A stretch of 64,000 nucleotides of DNA. It comes from JAIQFV01 sp041494885. Lineage in GTDB: Bacteria; Acidobacteriota; Terriglobia; JAIQFV01. The notes beneath the pieces were generated by a model, which saw only the letters and a list, made by a program, of their open reading frames with translations, had not been told where the DNA came from and searched no databases. The stretch spans positions 62,001-126,000 of the forward strand of contig JBGQBO010000011.1 in NCBI GenBank assembly GCA_041494885.1, read 5' to 3'. How positions within the stretch are numbered: position 1 is the stretch's first letter; every line of letters begins with the position of its first letter. Below, one piece after another: positions 63,527 to 64,000 of the stretch. The translations under genes were made by a program, and so were the position numbers.

Positions 63527-63593
63527 CGAGTGGAGCTCCATTCCCTCATATGACTCGCACACATCGCACAAAACGCGATGTATGCGCCACCCC
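63527..63593 (-). repeat. REP-like repeat, minus copy
   Basis: This is the inverted partner of 60375-60442, with a hairpin of 12 paired bases (CGCACACATCGC with GCGATGTATGCG) around ACAAAAC. It ends in GCGCCACCCC. Confidence 0.75.
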
Positions 63594-63611
63594 GCCCGCT
63601 GAGATGAAGAC

Positions 63612-63986
63612 TTAGCGTTCACTGGTTAAATCGCTCTCCAGGTCCGTAGTATCCAATTCGAAGACATGGTTGTCATAGTCGAAGAAGTACAACGAACTGT
63701 CCGATCTGGCCGACTCAAACTCCATATTCATCTCTTTGAGTTTCTCGGCCGTGGATTGAAGCGTTGCCTTCATGACGTGAAACGCGATGTGATCACCCGT
63801 ACGGGGCCGCTCGAGATCGGCCTGGACAAGAACAAACCAAGTCCGGCCAAGCCTGACGAAGGTTTCGTCATGTCCTTTTAAATCGATACGTCGCACGATC
63901 TTCGCGGCGAACAACTTTTCAAAAAGAGCGGCAGTCCGGGATGGATTCCGAACGACCAGCGCGACATGACCTATCGCATCGAGCAT
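63612..63986 (-). CDS. VOC family protein, FosX/FosA-like
   Basis: The 124-residue protein has VOC modules with His7 in IGHVALVV, His66 in GDHIAFHV and Glu110 in DYDNHVFELD, matching the metal ligand pattern of fosfomycin-resistance enzymes. The C-terminal SLYFFDYDNHVFEL resembles FosX. It may add water or a thiol to an epoxide, but the lack of further FosX-specific residues leaves a general glyoxalase-like role open. It is separated from the AraC group by inverted repeats. Confidence 0.72.
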   Translation of the reverse strand: MLDAIGHVALVVRNPSRTAALFEKLFAAKIVRRIDLKGHDETFVRLGRTWFVLVQADLERPRTGDHIAFHVMKATLQSTAEKLKEMNMEFESARSDSSLYFFDYDNHVFELDTTDLESDLTSER

Positions 63987-64000
63987 AAGTGCTCTTGAAG

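Overview
The window looks like a chromosomal segment of an Acidobacteriota-type bacterium. This is an inference from gene content: a Ser/Thr kinase fused to a TolB-like region and TPRs, a GH57 glucanotransferase, an LplT-acyltransferase-ligase fusion, a menaquinol-type Rieske/cytochrome b cluster with split cytochrome b, and many word-like intergenic repeats. No rRNA, tRNA, CRISPR array, intact transposase or phage module was seen.

Layout. 1-4.7 kb: end of an RND efflux adaptor, its RND pump and a secreted YncE-type propeller. 5.1-9.3 kb (minus): a DrrA/DrrB-like ABC exporter, a secreted TPR protein and an unrecognised protein. 9.6-13 kb: a possible 39-residue membrane peptide with a strong terminator, then a membrane GAF-GGDEF cyclase overlapping a secreted hydrolase. 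13.3-15.5 kb: a compact operon of a 97-residue internally duplicated protein, a YcaO enzyme and a TfuA protein, the best candidate for an undescribed peptide- or protein-modifying system. 15.8-23.8 kb: kinase, serine hydrolase, GH57 enzyme and DUF374 acyltransferase. 24.2-33.4 kb (minus): a zinc-ribbon protein, etfA/etfB, then fabF-acpP-fabG-fabD-plsX-rpmF-DUF177 and a YfgM-like protein with a clear terminator. 33.6-38.1 kb: a MauE-like thiol membrane protein, a ferredoxin, and a repeat-flanked cassette with an M15 peptidase and a secreted protein. 38.5-53.8 kb: a respiratory region with SCO, DUF420, an ABC-2 permease and a HEAT/lipoyl-like protein on the minus strand, then on the plus strand two Cys-rich paralogues, a monoheme porin-like protein, a cupredoxin, and a quinol:cytochrome c reductase operon that begins with a GltD-like flavin/Fe-S protein and carries an octaheme and a monoheme cytochrome c. 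54-60 kb: a secreted hydrolase, CDP-alcohol phosphatidyltransferase, GtrA protein and the three-domain acyltransferase fusion. 60.4-64 kb: an accessory end with a decayed REP-transposase remnant, palindromic repeats, three VOC proteins and an AraC/GyrI-type regulator.

How the genes may work together. The fab/plsX block, the etf genes, the DUF374 enzyme and the acyltransferase fusion make and remodel membrane lipids. The 42-54 kb block handles quinol oxidation and periplasmic electron transfer, with SCO/DUF420 serving an oxidase that lies outside the window. The YcaO-TfuA operon stands alone with its own likely promoter.

Repeats are a main feature: word-like mosaic repeats at 4.7, 6.9, 9.8, 22.8 and 25.5 kb; REP-like hairpins at 35.6, 37.7, 60.4, 60.5 and 63.6 kb; and a 187-base nested hairpin element at 38.3 kb.
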